A stretch of 64,000 bases of DNA from Collimonas sp. OK307. GTDB taxonomy: Bacteria; Pseudomonadota; Gammaproteobacteria; Burkholderiales; Burkholderiaceae_D. Position numbers and translations under genes: made by a program. Location of the stretch: NCBI RefSeq assembly GCF_900113705.1, contig NZ_FOQI01000020.1:21844-85843 (forward strand). Reading direction: 5' to 3'. Positions 44,927 through 55,594 of this stretch are shown in pieces (within the stretch, counting starts at the first letter, position 1; the number at the start of each line of letters is the position of its first letter). Under the pieces are notes generated by a model that saw nothing but the letters and a program-made list of their open reading frames with translations, ran no database searches and had not been told where the DNA came from.

Positions 44927-46867
44927 ATGTCTTCATCCACATTTATGAGCGCTAGCGAGAACTCGGCAACTAGCTATCTGGATGGTCCCCGTCTGCTGGC
45001 GGATGTCGGCGGCACCAATGCGCGCTTCGGGTTAGAGCGCGCGCCGGGCCAGATCGACACGATACAGACCTTGGGCTGTGCCGACTATGCGGAATTTGCC
45101 CTGGCGGTAGAGGCGTATTTGAGTTCCATCTTGGCTTCCGGCGGGGCTGCCGGCGGCGCCCGTCCGCAAGTGCGGCATGCAGCGATCGCGATCGCCAACC
45201 CGGTGCAGGGCGACGACATCAAGATGACCAATCATCATTGGGAATTTTCGATTGAAAATACGCGCCGCCGCCTGAACCTGGACACGCTGCTGGTGGTTAA
45301 TGATTTCACCGCACTCTCGATGTCCTTGCCGCATCTGGAGCAATCGCATTGCATCCAGGTCGGCGCTGGCAGGGCGTTGAGTGGCGGCGTGATCGGGCTG
45401 GTCGGCGCCGGTACCGGACTCGGCGTCGGCGGTTTGATTCCTACGGAAGGGCGCTGGATTGCACTGGGCAGCGAAGGCGGCCATGTCACCTTCGCTCCCG
45501 GCGATGCGCGCGAGGCGGCCGTGCTAGCCTATTGCTGGCGGACTTATTCGCACGTTTCTGCCGAGCGCCTGGTTTCCGGTCCCGGTATTGAGATGATTTA
45601 CCATGCCCTGGCCGACTTGCAAGGAATCATCAAGCCTGAGCCCTTGCATACTGCGCAAATCGTCGAGCGCGCACTGCAAGGCGGGGATCCCTTGTGCATG
45701 GAAGTAGTGGAATGTTTTTGTGCGATGCTGGGAACTGTGGCGGGTGACGTTGCAGTGACCTTGGGTACTTTGGGCGGCCTGTATATCGGCGGCGGCGTGG
45801 TGCCGCGCCTGGGCGATTATTTCGCACGCTCGCCGTTTCGCGCGCGTTTCGAAAGCAAAGGGCGTTTCAGCAGTTATCTGGCCAAAGTCCCGACCTTTGT
45901 CATTACTGCACCTTATCCAGCCTTTGTCGGCGTCGCGGCAATTCTTTCCGAGCATCTGGGCGGTGGCAACGCCGTGCCTATCCTGGAAAAAATCCGTAAG
46001 GCGCGCGATCAGTTTTCACCTGCTGAGCAAAAGGTTGCGAGCCTGATCCTGGCCCATCCACGCGCCGTGATGAGCGAACCGATTTCAGAAATCGCCAGGC
46101 GTGCCGATGTCAGCCAACCGACTGTGATCCGGTTTTGCCGCACCATGGGTTGCCAGGGCCTGGCCGATTTCAAACTGAAGCTGGCCTCAGGTGTCACTGG
46201 CACGGTGCCGGTTGCGCACAGCCAGGTTCACGTCGGCGATTCTTCGCTGGATGTCGGCGTCAAGGTGGTCGACAACACCATTTCAGCGATGATGGAAGTA
46301 CGCGATAACCTCAACGCCGATACCCTGTCGCGGGTGATCGAAGCATTGAGCCAGGCCAGCCGCATCGAATTCTACGGCTTCGGCAGCTGCGGCCTGGTGG
46401 CGGAAGATGCGCAGCAAAAATTCTTCCGCCTGGGGATTCCATCGTCGGCCTATACCGATCCGCAGTTGCAGGAAGTTTCTGCCGCCATGCTGAAAAGCAG
46501 CGACGTCGTAGTGGTGATCTCCAATTCAGGACGTTTGCGCCATCTGGCGCCGGCAGTCGAGGTCGCGGCGCATTCCGGCGCCACCATTATCGCTCTGGCC
46601 CCAAGCAATTCGCAATTGGCCAAGCGCGCGCACTACACGCTGGCAGTCGAGCACGACGAAAGCAGCATGATGTATATTCCGATGGTTTCGCGGATTTTGC
46701 TGCTGTTATTGATCGACGTGCTGGCCGTAGGCGTATCGCTGAACCGTTCAAGTCCGTTTGCCGAATTGCAGCGCCAAGCCAGACGCGGCATCCTGACTCA
46801 TATTGTCTCGTCGGGCGAGGTGTCCGGCTATCGGGCAGGTCTAGGTGACGGTGGGCGCGACGATTAA
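44927..46867 (+). CDS. glk: Glucokinase fused to HexR/RpiR-type regulator
   Basis: This 646-residue fusion has residues 20-345 as glucokinase (LLADVGGTNARFGLE, VVNDFTALSMSLP, GLVGAGTGLGVGGL, GSEGGHVTF). From about 355 an RpiR-type helix-turn-helix follows (ISEIARRADVSQPTVIRFCR), then a SIS sugar-phosphate binding domain (IEFYGFGSCGLVAEDAQQKF, DVVVVISNSGR). It would phosphorylate glucose and regulate hexose genes, probably in response to a sugar phosphate. The same fusion is known in Burkholderiales, so it supports the taxonomic call. It is monocistronic. Confidence 0.93.
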   Translation: MSSSTFMSASENSATSYLDGPRLLADVGGTNARFGLERAPGQIDTIQTLGCADYAEFALAVEAYLSSILASGGAAGGARPQVRHAAIAIANPVQGDDIKMTNHHWEFSIENTRRRLNLDTLLVVNDFTALSMSLPHLEQSHCIQVGAGRALSGGVIGLVGAGTGLGVGGLIPTEGRWIALGSEGGHVTFAPGDAREAAVLAYCWRTYSHVSAERLVSGPGIEMIYHALADLQGIIKPEPLHTAQIVERALQGGDPLCMEVVECFCAMLGTVAGDVAVTLGTLGGLYIGGGVVPRLGDYFARSPFRARFESKGRFSSYLAKVPTFVITAPYPAFVGVAAILSEHLGGGNAVPILEKIRKARDQFSPAEQKVASLILAHPRAVMSEPISEIARRADVSQPTVIRFCRTMGCQGLADFKLKLASGVTGTVPVAHSQVHVGDSSLDVGVKVVDNTISAMMEVRDNLNADTLSRVIEALSQASRIEFYGFGSCGLVAEDAQQKFFRLGIPSSAYTDPQLQEVSAAMLKSSDVVVVISNSGRLRHLAPAVEVAAHSGATIIALAPSNSQLAKRAHYTLAVEHDESSMMYIPMVSRILLLLLIDVLAVGVSLNRSSPFAELQRQARRGILTHIVSSGEVSGYRAGLGDGGRDD

Positions 46868-47130
46868 TGAGATCGATGCAACGCAGTTTGTGCTGGCATG
46901 GCACAAGTGATTACTTACTGCGATACGCTTCAACTACAACTTGGGGTTGTCCCATCGTAGCGAATAACAGCCATTCTCGATCAAATCTGATCATTTCATA
47001 TTTACCCTCCGTAAAACCAAGAGAAATATGAATGCCGCGTTAAAAGTTTTTGCGCCGTTATGGGCGCCGGCGCACCTTGATTGCTGTCGGTTTTTTTTGC
47101 TTTTTATTTAATTTTATTTTTGATAATACT

Positions 47131-47979
47131 ATGCTAGATACTGCTGCCGCCCCGCTGGTTCCTGCCAATCGCACCGTATTTTTTGTCTCCGACGGCACCG
47201 GCATTACCGCCGAAACCTTCGGCCATTCGGTGCTTACCCAGTTTGACCTGCGCTTCAAACAGGTGCGCCTGCCATTCATCGATACCCTGGACATGGCATA
47301 CGACGCGATCCGCAAGATCAACGACGCTTGTATGGCAGACGGCAAATTGCCTATCGTGTTTTCAACGCTGGTCAAGGCCGACCTGTCAAAAGTTATTCAG
47401 CAGGCCAAGGCAATGCATATGGACCTGTTCCAGACTTTTGTCGAACCCCTGGAAAGAGAACTGGAAGTCAAGTCCAGCCACGCTATCGGTCGCAGCCATA
47501 ACACCGCCAATACCGACGAATACAAGAACCGGATTGAAGCCATCAATTTTTCACTAACGCATGACGACGGCCAGTCGCACAAGAACCTGGCCGATGCCGA
47601 CGTCATCCTGGTCGGCGTATCGCGTTCGGGCAAGACGCCAACCAGTCTTTATCTGGCCATGCAGTTTGGCGTCAAAGCTGCCAACTACCCTTTGATCCCG
47701 GAAGATTTTGAGCGCGACAAGTTACCAAGCGGCCTGTTGCCGTTCAAGCAAAAAATTTTTGGGCTGACGATTGCTGCCGACCGCCTGTCGGAAATCCGCA
47801 ATGAACGTCGTCCGGGCAGTAAATATGCGGCGCTGGCAAATTGCCGTTATGAAGTGAATGAAGCGGAAAAGATCATGCGGCGCGAAGGGATACGCTGGAT
47901 GTCGTCGACGACCAAATCGATTGAAGAAATCGCTGCAACGATTTTGCAGGACATCAAGCCGGATATACGGACTTTCTAG
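47131..47979 (+). CDS. ppsR: PEP synthase regulatory kinase/phosphorylase
   Basis: This 282-residue PSRP/DUF299 protein has [20 protein letters not shown] at the start, the P-loop-like [15 protein letters not shown] and [14 protein letters not shown] at the end. It switches phosphoenolpyruvate synthase by ADP-dependent phosphorylation and Pi-dependent dephosphorylation. The ATG at 47131 gives the family start; the in-frame extension to TTG 47050 is T-rich and unlike the family. Confidence 0.9.
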   Translation: MLDTAAAPLVPANRTVFFVSDGTGITAETFGHSVLTQFDLRFKQVRLPFIDTLDMAYDAIRKINDACMADGKLPIVFSTLVKADLSKVIQQAKAMHMDLFQTFVEPLERELEVKSSHAIGRSHNTANTDEYKNRIEAINFSLTHDDGQSHKNLADADVILVGVSRSGKTPTSLYLAMQFGVKAANYPLIPEDFERDKLPSGLLPFKQKIFGLTIAADRLSEIRNERRPGSKYAALANCRYEVNEAEKIMRREGIRWMSSTTKSIEEIAATILQDIKPDIRTF

Positions 47980-48026
47980 ATAGGGCTTGTTAAGGAAACT
48001 CTGCAAAAGTCATCCAAGGTGATTAT

Positions 48027-48323
48027 TCAATCGTTAAGGGCCGAGCCATTCACGGAAAGACGGAAACCATGAGGTAAATGACACTTGCTGAAGCAACGGT
48101 CGAACTGCATCTCAAACCAACCCGGCGTGAGAAGGGGCATCCGACAGACTTTATTGTTCGTGATCACCGTCAACGTGTCGCCCGTTTCCCACCTCACCAA
48201 CGCTAACAATTCGTCAAGTAATACAAGTAGCCCGTCCTCATTGGCAACCGTCGCCGAAATGCACGTATCAATGTTTTCGACTTTAATTGTAAGGAACAGG
48301 GCCCCAATAGCTGTGTTAAACAT
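48027..48323 (-). CDS. Hypothetical small protein in a repeat-rich gap
   Basis: This 98-residue frame (MFNTAIGALFLTIKVENID..., LLDELLALVRWETGDTL, MPLLTPGWFEMQFDRCF) starts at ATG 48323; the frame is open to 48365. It looks coding-like but matches nothing I recognise. Part of its 5' region (TIKVENIDTCISATV) is repeated at 48765-48813, so it may be a relic of a repeated element. Confidence 0.3.
   Translation of the reverse strand: MFNTAIGALFLTIKVENIDTCISATVANEDGLLVLLDELLALVRWETGDTLTVITNNKVCRMPLLTPGWFEMQFDRCFSKCHLPHGFRLSVNGSALND
48248..48296 (+). repeat. 49-bp direct repeat, copy A
   Basis: This segment (CCGTCGCCGAAATG... to ...TTGTAAGGAA) recurs at 48765-48813 with only a few changes. The two copies enclose about 470 bases of repeat-rich sequence with no intact gene. 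Confidence 0.7.
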
Positions 48324-48426
48324 TTTTATTCGGCGACAGCTAGACAGTCGATATGGTGAAAACATGTCGCTGTAGTTAGCATCTTTGTTCTACGAGTCGG
48401 CGCGCAGTTAGCAACTTTATTAGCCA

Positions 48427-48453
48427 GTTAGCATCTTTGTTCTGAAGGACCAC
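48427..48453 (+). repeat. 27-bp exact direct repeat, copy A
   Basis: GTTAGCATCTTTGTTCTGAA followed by GGACCAC recurs exactly at 48736-48762; a shorter third copy (17 bases) lies at 48375-48391. This resembles repeated insertion-element end sequence. No transposase is nearby. Confidence 0.7.
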
Positions 48454-48482
48454 TGACCTGACCTGACCTGACCTGACCTGAC
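48453..48482 (+). repeat. Six tandem CTGAC units
   Basis: CTGAC is repeated six times without interruption right after the 27-bp repeat. Five-base units can slip in replication, but no gene start lies close enough to suggest phase variation. Confidence 0.85.
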
Positions 48483-48735
48483 CAGGAGCTACCTCAACGA
48501 CCGAGCATCCCGATCCTCAACGCCGAACCATGGCCCCTGCGTTCCTACTAATTCATGCAACCATAGGAGCATCATTTTGCATCGACTGATGGTTTTGAGG
48601 AAAAAAGCTAGTTATGCAACTTTGAGTGCAAGGCGCGGCTACGTAAATTTTGGCTAACGACCGCGATCCGACAGGTTGATTGTTCGCGGTCAGCAGGAAT
48701 GCATTATTCTTTGATTCGCTGTCGCTGCCGCCGTA

Positions 48736-48762
48736 GTTAGCATCTTTGTTCTGAAGGACCAC
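48736..48762 (+). repeat. 27-bp exact direct repeat, copy B
   Basis: This is the second full copy of the GTTAGCATCTTTGTTCTGAA-type repeat, followed immediately by copy B of the 49-bp repeat. Confidence 0.7.
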
Positions 48763-48764
48763 AG

Positions 48765-48813
48765 CCGTCGCTGAAATACTCGTATCAATGTTTTCGACTT
48801 TAATTGTAAGGAA
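48765..48813 (+). repeat. 49-bp direct repeat, copy B
   Basis: This is the partner of 48248-48296. The 112 bases from here to glmS are AT-rich and hold no gene. Confidence 0.7.
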
Positions 48814-48925
48814 TATTTAGTCATAAATATCCAAATTTAATGAATATAGTAATTTGTTTGGACTGTTAGAGATAAAAAATATCCATATTAATAGTCACCT
48901 TAGGGAAGCTGCCGACGTCTCAATC

Positions 48926-50743
48926 CTATTCAACAGTCACGGACTTGGCCAAATTCCTAGGCTTATCCACATCCGTCCCCCGCGCCAGCGCCGTGTGATA
49001 AGCCAGCAACTGCAATGGCACCACATGTAAAATCGGCGACAGCAAACCATAGTTCTCCGGCAGCCTGATCACGTGCACGCCATCGCTCGATTTGATATGC
49101 GAATCAGCATCGGCAAACACATAAAGCTGACCACCGCGCGCACGCACTTCCTGCATGTTCGATTTCAGCTTTTCAATCAGCGCATCGTTCGGCGCTACAG
49201 TCACCACCGGCATTTCTTCGGTAACCAGCGCCAGCGGGCCGTGCTTAAGTTCGCCGGCGGCGTAGGCTTCGGCGTGGATGTAGGTGATTTCCTTGAGCTT
49301 CAATGCACCTTCCAGCGCGATCGGATAGTGGATGCCGCGGCCCAGGAACAATGCATTTTCCTTGCGGGCAAAGGCTTCGGCCCAGGCAACGATATGCGGC
49401 TCCAGCGCCAGCACGCTTTGCAGCGCGGCGGGCAGGTGGCGCATGGCTTTCAGGTGGGCGGCTTCTTCTTCGTCGCTGAGGCGGCCTTTGCTTTGCGCGA
49501 GTGCCAGCGTCAGCAAGAATAACGCGGCAAGCTGGGTGGTGAAGGCTTTGGTCGAGGCGACCCCGACTTCAACGCCTGCGCGGGTGATGTAGGCCAGCGC
49601 GCATTCGCGCACCATGGCGCTGGTGGCGACGTTGCAGATGGTCAGTGTGTGTTGCATGCCTAGTGCCCGGGCATGTTTGAGTGCAGCCAGCGTGTCGGCG
49701 GTTTCGCCGCTTTGGGTGATGGTGACTACCAGCGAGTTTGGATTCGGCACGCTGTCGCGGTAGCGGTATTCGCTGGCGATCTCGACGTTGACCGGTATTT
49801 TTGCAACCGATTCGATCCAGTATTTGGCAGTCAGCCCGGCGTAGTAGCTAGTGCCGCATGCCAGGATCAGGACTGAATCTATTTGCTTGAAGACGTTGAA
49901 GGCGCCGTCGCCGAACAGTTCCGGCATGATGCCGGTGACACCTTCGAGGGTGTCGGCAATTGCTCGCGGTTGTTCGAAAATCTCTTTTTGCATGTAATGC
50001 TGATACGGCCCCAGTTCGACTGCGCTGGTGTAGGCATGTACGGTCTTGACTTCGCGCTCGACTGCTTTGCCGGCGGCGTCGACGATCCAGACGCGCTGCA
50101 ATTGCAGGTCGACCACGTCGCCTTCTTCCAGGTAAATGATCTGGTCGGTGGTGCCGGCCAGCGCCATGGCGTCCGAAGCGACGAAATTCTGGCCTTGGCC
50201 GACGCCGACAATCAATGGCGAACCCTGGCGGGCGGCGACCACGCGGTGTGGCTCGTCCACACAGAACACTGCAATGGCATAGGCGCCGGTCAGGCGCCGT
50301 ACGGCTTGTTGCACGGTGGCGAACAGGTCGCCGTTATACATATGGTCGACCAGATGCGCGATCACTTCAGTGTCGGTCTGGCTTTCGAAGTGATAACCGG
50401 CGGCTTGCAGTTCGGCCCGCAGTTCATCGTGGTTTTCGATAATGCCGTTGTGGACCAGGGCGATGCGGTCGCGCGAAAAATGCGGGTGGGCATTGTGAGT
50501 TGCGGGTGCGCCGTGAGTGGCCCAGCGAGTATGTGCAATTCCCGTGAAGCCAGACAAATGGGCTTTTTCGACTTGGGTTTCCAGGTCTGCCACGCGCGAA
50601 GTGCTACGCGAACGCTGCAATTTGCCGTCTATATGCAAGGCCACGCCGCAAGAGTCGTAACCCCGGTATTCGAGCCGTTTCAATCCCTCCAGCAGGATGG
50701 GCGTGACATTAATTTGGGCAACTGCTGCGACGATACCGCACAT
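48926..50743 (-). CDS. glmS: Glucosamine-6-phosphate synthase
   Basis: This 605-residue glutamine-fructose-6-phosphate amidotransferase has Cys2 ([10 protein letters not shown]) as the glutaminase nucleophile, [14 protein letters not shown] and [10 protein letters not shown]. Two SIS isomerase domains follow ([44 protein letters not shown]), and the C-terminus is [12 protein letters not shown]. It makes glucosamine-6-phosphate for peptidoglycan and lipopolysaccharide. The length is normal. No glmS ribozyme is visible, as expected outside Gram-positive bacteria. Confidence 0.97.
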   Translation of the reverse strand: MCGIVAAVAQINVTPILLEGLKRLEYRGYDSCGVALHIDGKLQRSRSTSRVADLETQVEKAHLSGFTGIAHTRWATHGAPATHNAHPHFSRDRIALVHNGIIENHDELRAELQAAGYHFESQTDTEVIAHLVDHMYNGDLFATVQQAVRRLTGAYAIAVFCVDEPHRVVAARQGSPLIVGVGQGQNFVASDAMALAGTTDQIIYLEEGDVVDLQLQRVWIVDAAGKAVEREVKTVHAYTSAVELGPYQHYMQKEIFEQPRAIADTLEGVTGIMPELFGDGAFNVFKQIDSVLILACGTSYYAGLTAKYWIESVAKIPVNVEIASEYRYRDSVPNPNSLVVTITQSGETADTLAALKHARALGMQHTLTICNVATSAMVRECALAYITRAGVEVGVASTKAFTTQLAALFLLTLALAQSKGRLSDEEEAAHLKAMRHLPAALQSVLALEPHIVAWAEAFARKENALFLGRGIHYPIALEGALKLKEITYIHAEAYAAGELKHGPLALVTEEMPVVTVAPNDALIEKLKSNMQEVRARGGQLYVFADADSHIKSSDGVHVIRLPENYGLLSPILHVVPLQLLAYHTALARGTDVDKPRNLAKSVTVE

Positions 50744-50905
50744 GGCTTTCCTCGTTGATTAGGTGAATGGGCGTATCTTAGGCCAGCACTTGTGAAATAT
50801 GATTACTAAATTCATTGATATTTGACTTAATATTTCACACCATAAACAGCATGAAATATTATTTCATTTATACTTTAATTTAATCAATAAATTGCATATT
50901 GCCAT

Positions 50906-51370
50906 ATGGATATTGTTCTGGACGAGCTGGATAAGCGGATTTTGAATGCATTGCAGGCCGATGCCGCGCAAACCAATCATCAGCTGGCGCAGCAGGTGCA
51001 CGCGTCGCCGCCGACTTGTCTGCGGCGCGTCAAGCGCTTGACCGATGCCGGCATCATCTTGCGGCAAGTGGCAATTGTGGCGCCCGACAAGGTTGGCGCC
51101 GGCCTGACTGCGATTGTTGAAGTCACGCTCGATAATCAAGCCGCGGAACGTCTGGAGGAATTTGAAGCGCTGGTGGCGAATGAGCCATTGCTGTTGCAAT
51201 GTTACCGGGTGTCGCCGGGACCGGATTTCGTGCTGGTGGTGCAAGTGGCGGATATGGCGGCGTACCATGCGCTGGCGCACCAGCTGTTTGCCGCGCAAAA
51301 GAATGTGCGCAACGTGCGAACGTATTTTTCTATTTACCGCAGCAAGTTCGATACGCGGCTAGCCGTATAA
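50906..51370 (+). CDS. Lrp/AsnC-family transcriptional regulator
   Basis: This 154-residue regulator has an N-terminal helix-turn-helix (LDELDKRILNALQADA, VHASPPTCLRRVKRL) and a C-terminal RAM ligand domain (VLVVQVADMAAYHALAHQLF; VRTYFSIYRSKFDT). It is divergent from glmS and convergent with glmU. The target is unknown; the family usually senses amino acids. Confidence 0.9.
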   Translation: MDIVLDELDKRILNALQADAAQTNHQLAQQVHASPPTCLRRVKRLTDAGIILRQVAIVAPDKVGAGLTAIVEVTLDNQAAERLEEFEALVANEPLLLQCYRVSPGPDFVLVVQVADMAAYHALAHQLFAAQKNVRNVRTYFSIYRSKFDTRLAV

Positions 51371-51375
51371 AAGAA

Positions 51376-51397
51376 AACGCCGGTCGTAACCGGCGTT
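51376..51397. terminator. Shared terminator between lrp and glmU
   Basis: The 9-bp perfect stem AACGCCGGT/ACCGGCGTT with a 4-base loop lies between the two convergent genes and is followed by CATTCATC. It could serve both, though the U-tail is weak. Confidence 0.65.
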
Positions 51398-51433
51398 CAT
51401 TCATCGTATCTATTCCTATTTTTGCTTCTATTT

Positions 51434-52792
51434 CTATTTTTTGATCTTGACCGGCCGCTGCCAGCCGTCGATCGTGATTTGGCGCGCACGCGAGACGGTC
51501 AGCTTGCCTTCCGGCGCATCCTTGGTCAGCGTGGTGCCGGCGCCCAGGGTAGCGCCTTTGCCCACGCGCACCGGCGCCACCAGCTGGCTGTCGCTGCCAA
51601 TGAAAGCGTCGTCTTCGATGATGGTCCGGGATTTGTTGACGCCGTCGTAGTTGCAGGTGATGGTGCCGGCGCCGATATTCACGCGCGACCCCACCGTGGC
51701 GTCGCCGACATAGGCCAGGTGATTGGCTTTGCTGTGCGCTGCGATCTGGCTGTTTTTGACTTCGACGAAATTGCCGATATGGACGTCTTCACCGAGCTCG
51801 GTGCCGGGCCGCAAGCGTGCATAAGGCCCGATCTGGGAAGCGGCGCCGACCACCGCGTCTTCGATGTGGCAGAACGGCTTGATGTTGGCATCGCGGCCGA
51901 TGCGGGCATTCTTGATGACGCAATGGGCGCCGATGACAGCGCCGTCTTCGATGCTGACTTCACCTTCGAAAATGCAGCCGACATCGATGCTGACATCGCG
52001 CCCGCAATTCAGCGTGCCACGCACGTCCAGGCGCGCCGGGTCGAGCAGGGTGACGCCTTGTTCCAGCAAACGCTCGGCGACGCTGCGTTGATGGATGCGT
52101 TCCAGTTCGGCTAGTTGCACCTTGCTGTTGACGCCCAGGGTTTCCGCTATAGCGTCGGGCTGGGCCGATACCACCGGCGTGCCGTCAGCGACGGCGCTGG
52201 CGACGATATCGGTCAAATAGTATTCGCCTTGGGCATTGTTGTTGGACAGGCCCGCCAGCCATTTTTTCAGCTGCGCCGTCGGCGCCACCATGATGCCGGT
52301 ATTGCATTCGCGGATGGCGCGTTGCTCCGGCGAGGCGTCTTTTTGCTCGACGATGCTGATGATCTGACCGTGTTCACGGACGATGCGGCCGTAACCGGTC
52401 GGGTCGGCCATGTCTACAGTCAGGACTGCCAGTTTATCGTTGCCGGCACTGTCGATCAGCCGTTGCAGCGTGCTGCTGGCAATCAAAGGCACATCGCCAT
52501 AGAGCACCAGGGTAGGCACCGCGTCGTCCAGATGCGAGGCGGCTTGCGCCACTGCATGCCCGGTGCCGAGTTGCGGCTCTTGTTTGGCGAATACCAGGTC
52601 CGCAGCTGCCAGCGAGCGCGGTACGGCGTCACCGCCATGTCCGTAAATGACGCACAAAGTGGTGGGGGACAAGGCACGCGCAGCGCTGATCACATGTGAC
52701 AGCAGCGGTTTGCCCGCCAGCGGGTGCAACACTTTTGGCAGCGCGGACTGCATGCGCTTGCCCATACCGGCAGCAAGAATGACAACGTTCAT
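51434..52792 (-). CDS. glmU: Bifunctional GlmU
   Basis: This 452-residue enzyme has an N-terminal uridyltransferase ([28 protein letters not shown]) and a C-terminal left-handed beta-helix acetyltransferase (many hexapeptide repeats; [25 protein letters not shown]). It makes UDP-N-acetylglucosamine from glucosamine-1-phosphate. The glmS gene lies about 0.7 kb away on the same strand, beyond the Lrp-type regulator gene. Confidence 0.96.
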   Translation of the reverse strand: MNVVILAAGMGKRMQSALPKVLHPLAGKPLLSHVISAARALSPTTLCVIYGHGGDAVPRSLAAADLVFAKQEPQLGTGHAVAQAASHLDDAVPTLVLYGDVPLIASSTLQRLIDSAGNDKLAVLTVDMADPTGYGRIVREHGQIISIVEQKDASPEQRAIRECNTGIMVAPTAQLKKWLAGLSNNNAQGEYYLTDIVASAVADGTPVVSAQPDAIAETLGVNSKVQLAELERIHQRSVAERLLEQGVTLLDPARLDVRGTLNCGRDVSIDVGCIFEGEVSIEDGAVIGAHCVIKNARIGRDANIKPFCHIEDAVVGAASQIGPYARLRPGTELGEDVHIGNFVEVKNSQIAAHSKANHLAYVGDATVGSRVNIGAGTITCNYDGVNKSRTIIEDDAFIGSDSQLVAPVRVGKGATLGAGTTLTKDAPEGKLTVSRARQITIDGWQRPVKIKK

Positions 52793-52982
52793 AGTCGATA
52801 GGAGAAAGAATAGGTGGCAAATTTTATCATGCGCGGTAGCCGCAAAATCAGCATCACACGCTGTATAGATGACAACACGATGGCGTTGGCGTGGCCGTTT
52901 GACGGCAAGAAAAGAAATCGCCCCAAGGCCGCATGCACGGCATTGAGGCGAAATTCAATCTGCCAGGCTGGCCCGGCGAAGA

Positions 52983-53576
52983 TTAATACCGTTGCCAGAA
53001 ACCGCCAGAGAACGTCCAGCTGTTGCCATTGCGAACCCAATGCCCCGGCGCCCAGAAATAACCGTCGCGGCGAGCTTCCCAATGACCGTTGACCCAGTCG
53101 TGGCGGCCGTTGTTCCAGCGCCAGTAGCCGTCGATCCAGACATGGTTGGGACTAGGAGCCGGTGTCATGGCTTCGATCTGCGGCGGCGGCGGCGCGACGT
53201 TGATCACGACCGGTGGCGCGCTGTTGTAACTGTTATTGATCGCTACCCAGGCGCCGCCATGGTATACCCACTGGCCGCCTTCGTTGTTCCAGTAGGCGTG
53301 CCGGTAAACCATGTTTTGCCGCGCTTGTTCCCAATGGCCGTTATTCCAGACGTAGCGGTTGTTTTCCCACTTCCAGTGACCGGCGATCCAGTAAGAATCA
53401 GGGTAGGGGGCTGGTGGCACCACTTCCACCAGCGGCGCTGGCGGCGCTTGCACTACTTTGACTTCGCGGTACTCGACACGGGTGCGTGGCGGTTCTACTA
53501 CGCAGCCGGCAAGCGACACGGTGGCCGCGGCTACAGCTGACAATACAAGGTAACGTTGAAAACGACGGCGATTCAT
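52983..53576 (-). CDS. YXWGXW-repeat lipoprotein
   Basis: This 197-residue protein has a lipoprotein signal (VSLAGCVV, Cys about 25) and several Trp/Tyr-rich repeats such as YWIAGHWKWENNRYVW, VWIDGYWRWNNGRHDW and YFWAPGHWVR. It belongs to the YXWGXW-repeat group of envelope proteins of unknown function. A Pro-rich segment joins the repeat blocks. Confidence 0.8.
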   Translation of the reverse strand: MNRRRFQRYLVLSAVAAATVSLAGCVVEPPRTRVEYREVKVVQAPPAPLVEVVPPAPYPDSYWIAGHWKWENNRYVWNNGHWEQARQNMVYRHAYWNNEGGQWVYHGGAWVAINNSYNSAPPVVINVAPPPPQIEAMTPAPSPNHVWIDGYWRWNNGRHDWVNGHWEARRDGYFWAPGHWVRNGNSWTFSGGFWQRY

Positions 53577-53706
53577 TTATGTCTCCAGAAAAAGATCCTG
53601 AGTACTAAACGGTTTGCCGTGGAGAATGAATACAGGGCTTACAAATACTTGCAAATTGTCGGCGCAGACGCTCGTCCCGATCGTCTGCGCCGACTGTCTT
53701 GACTGC

Positions 53707-54039
53707 TCAGGCTTCGTCTTTGACGTCGGTGCTGGGGCCGTTCTTCTTTACCGCATCGATGCCGGCGTCGCGCGCACTGGTGGTGGTATACATCTGGCTG
53801 CTGCCGATGACCTGGTGATTCGCTGCTTTCAGGTTGAAATAGAATTTACCGTTGGAAGCCTGGTTGCGGCTATAGCGGTCGTCTTGGGTGCTGTTGTTCT
53901 GGACCGAGGCGATACCGTTTTCGGCGGATGCCTTGGCAACATACATTTCGCTATTCAGGACCACTTCGCCGTTGCTAGAGTGGAGCAGGAAATAGTACTG
54001 TCCATCCACCGACTTCTTGAGAACATAGGACCCTGCCAT
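53707..54039 (-). CDS. YegP-like DUF1508 protein
   Basis: This 110-residue protein has two DUF1508 repeats: YVLKKSVDGQYYFLLHSSNG with SEMYVAKASAENGI, then FYFNLKAANHQVIGSSQMY with SARDAGIDAV. ATG 54039 has a GGAGAAGC box; the upstream extension of the frame is not family-like. Function is unknown. Confidence 0.88.
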   Translation of the reverse strand: MAGSYVLKKSVDGQYYFLLHSSNGEVVLNSEMYVAKASAENGIASVQNNSTQDDRYSRNQASNGKFYFNLKAANHQVIGSSQMYTTTSARDAGIDAVKKNGPSTDVKDEA

Positions 54040-54174
54040 TGAGCTTCTCCTGATAAGTTGCCGACCATGCAACGGCGCAAATCGCTCTTTATATGCAGCT
54101 GATTGCACTTGATCGCTGCTGGTCCGCTTTGATTATATAGTCCGGCCGGGAATCCGATACAAGGATCGGGCAAA

Positions 54175-55164
54175 TTAATCCATGGACCGTAATGGAATGA
54201 TGCTGGCCATTGTGGCCGGCGTCGAGCAAGGATCATCGTCAAAGGCGATATCGCCGTTGGGATCGGCAATCCCGCTCGCTTTCAGTTCGGTGAAGCCGAA
54301 CAGGTTGCGGTCCATCAGGTGCGATGGCGCGACAGTCGACAGCGAGGAGAAGATGTTTTCCACTCGCCCCGGGAATTTCTTTTCCCAATCGCGCAACATG
54401 CCTTTGATCTGCTTGCGCTGCAGGTTTTCCTGGCTGCCGCATAGGTCGCACGGAATGATAGGGAATTGCTTGACCTCGGCATAGCGGCTGAGGTCGGCTT
54501 CCTTCACGTAAGCCAGCGGCCGGATCACGATTTGCTTGCCATCGTCCGATTGCAGCTTGGCCGGCATGCTCTTTAGTTTGCCGCCGAAGAACATGTTCAG
54601 GAAGAAGGTTTCCATGATGTCATCGCGATGATGGCCGAGCGCGACCTTGGTCGCGCCCAGTTCGGTGGCGACCCGGTACAAAATGCCGCGCCGCAGGCGC
54701 GAGCACAGCGAGCAGGTGGTCTTGCCTTCCGGGATCAGGCGCTTGACGATGCTGTAGGTATCCTGGTTTTCGATATGGTACGCAACGCCCAGCTTGTCCA
54801 GGTAGGCCGGCAGGATGTGGTCGGGAAAATTCGGCTGTTTCTGATCCAGGTTCACCGCGACGATCTCGAAATTGATCGGCGCCCGTTCACGCAAGGTCAT
54901 CAGGATATCCAGCAAGGCATAACTATCCTTGCCGCCGGACAGGCAGACCATCACCTTGTCGCCGTCTTCGATCATGTTGAAATCGCCGATCGCCTGGCCA
55001 ACCTGACGGCACAGGCGCTTGTGCAATTTATTGTTTTCGTGCGCGATTTTCTCGACGCTCTTCTGGCTGGGGGCGCTCGCGGCGCTGTCGGCCGGGGCTG
55101 ACTCAGGCGCGAGTGCTGATATTGGGTCTTGCATAAGGACTTCCTGTTTCAATAGCTCATTCAT
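54175..55164 (-). CDS. ttcA: tRNA 2-thiocytidine biosynthesis protein TtcA
   Basis: This 329-residue enzyme has the PP-loop SGGKDS (76-81), CSLC and CDLC pairs for the iron-sulfur cluster, and [17 protein letters not shown]. It thiolates C32 of certain tRNAs. The ATG at 55164 is preferred over TTG 55176. The Ala/Ser-rich N-terminal extension is common in betaproteobacteria. It lies 24 bases after folB. Confidence 0.95.
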   Translation of the reverse strand: MNELLKQEVLMQDPISALAPESAPADSAASAPSQKSVEKIAHENNKLHKRLCRQVGQAIGDFNMIEDGDKVMVCLSGGKDSYALLDILMTLRERAPINFEIVAVNLDQKQPNFPDHILPAYLDKLGVAYHIENQDTYSIVKRLIPEGKTTCSLCSRLRRGILYRVATELGATKVALGHHRDDIMETFFLNMFFGGKLKSMPAKLQSDDGKQIVIRPLAYVKEADLSRYAEVKQFPIIPCDLCGSQENLQRKQIKGMLRDWEKKFPGRVENIFSSLSTVAPSHLMDRNLFGFTELKASGIADPNGDIAFDDDPCSTPATMASIIPLRSMD

Positions 55165-55188
55165 GGCGACACTCAAGGTGATTCGGTT

Positions 55189-55587
55189 TCAGGCTTTCGG
55201 TTTGATCCGAAACACTTCGACGCCGACCGAGTGGCAATCGGGATAGGCGTCAGGCTTCTCGGAGGATACCCGTACCGCGCGCACCCGTGGATGCAGCAGC
55301 ATGGCGTTGGCGAGGTCGTCGCAGAGGGTTTCCTGCAAATGGATATGGCCTTGCGCCATGCGCTTTGCCACGGTATTGCGCATGAAATTGTAATCCAGCA
55401 CGTCATCCACATGATCTTTGGTGGGCGTTGACAAAGCCAGGGGCACAAACAGGTCGACATTGATCAGCGCGCGCTGCGTGCCCTGTTTTTCGGATTCGTA
55501 GACGCCGATATTGATCTGCACTTCGTAGTCTCGCAGGAACAGGCGGCGGCAATCGCTAAGGTCGGGGTGGATGAGTGCGGAGAGCAT
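55189..55587 (-). CDS. folB: Dihydroneopterin aldolase
   Basis: This 132-residue FolB-family protein has LFLRDYEVQINIGVYESEKQ at the start, the DYNFMRNTV segment and VRVSSEKPDAYPDCHSVGVE. It cleaves dihydroneopterin in folate synthesis. It starts 7 bases after the SDR gene, with which it forms an operon. Confidence 0.9.
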   Translation of the reverse strand: MLSALIHPDLSDCRRLFLRDYEVQINIGVYESEKQGTQRALINVDLFVPLALSTPTKDHVDDVLDYNFMRNTVAKRMAQGHIHLQETLCDDLANAMLLHPRVRAVRVSSEKPDAYPDCHSVGVEVFRIKPKA

Positions 55588-55594
55588 GGTATTT

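Noticed and set aside
48453..48482. Tandem repeat that might suggest CRISPR
   Set aside because: The unit is 5 bases with no spacers, and no cas genes are present anywhere in the window.
48926..50743. glmS ribozyme upstream of glmS
   Set aside because: The 160-base region upstream of glmS shows no such structure, and the ribozyme is restricted mainly to Gram-positive bacteria.
49883..50758. 291-codon + strand frame opposite glmS
   Set aside because: It is an antisense shadow of a conserved gene with no start signal.
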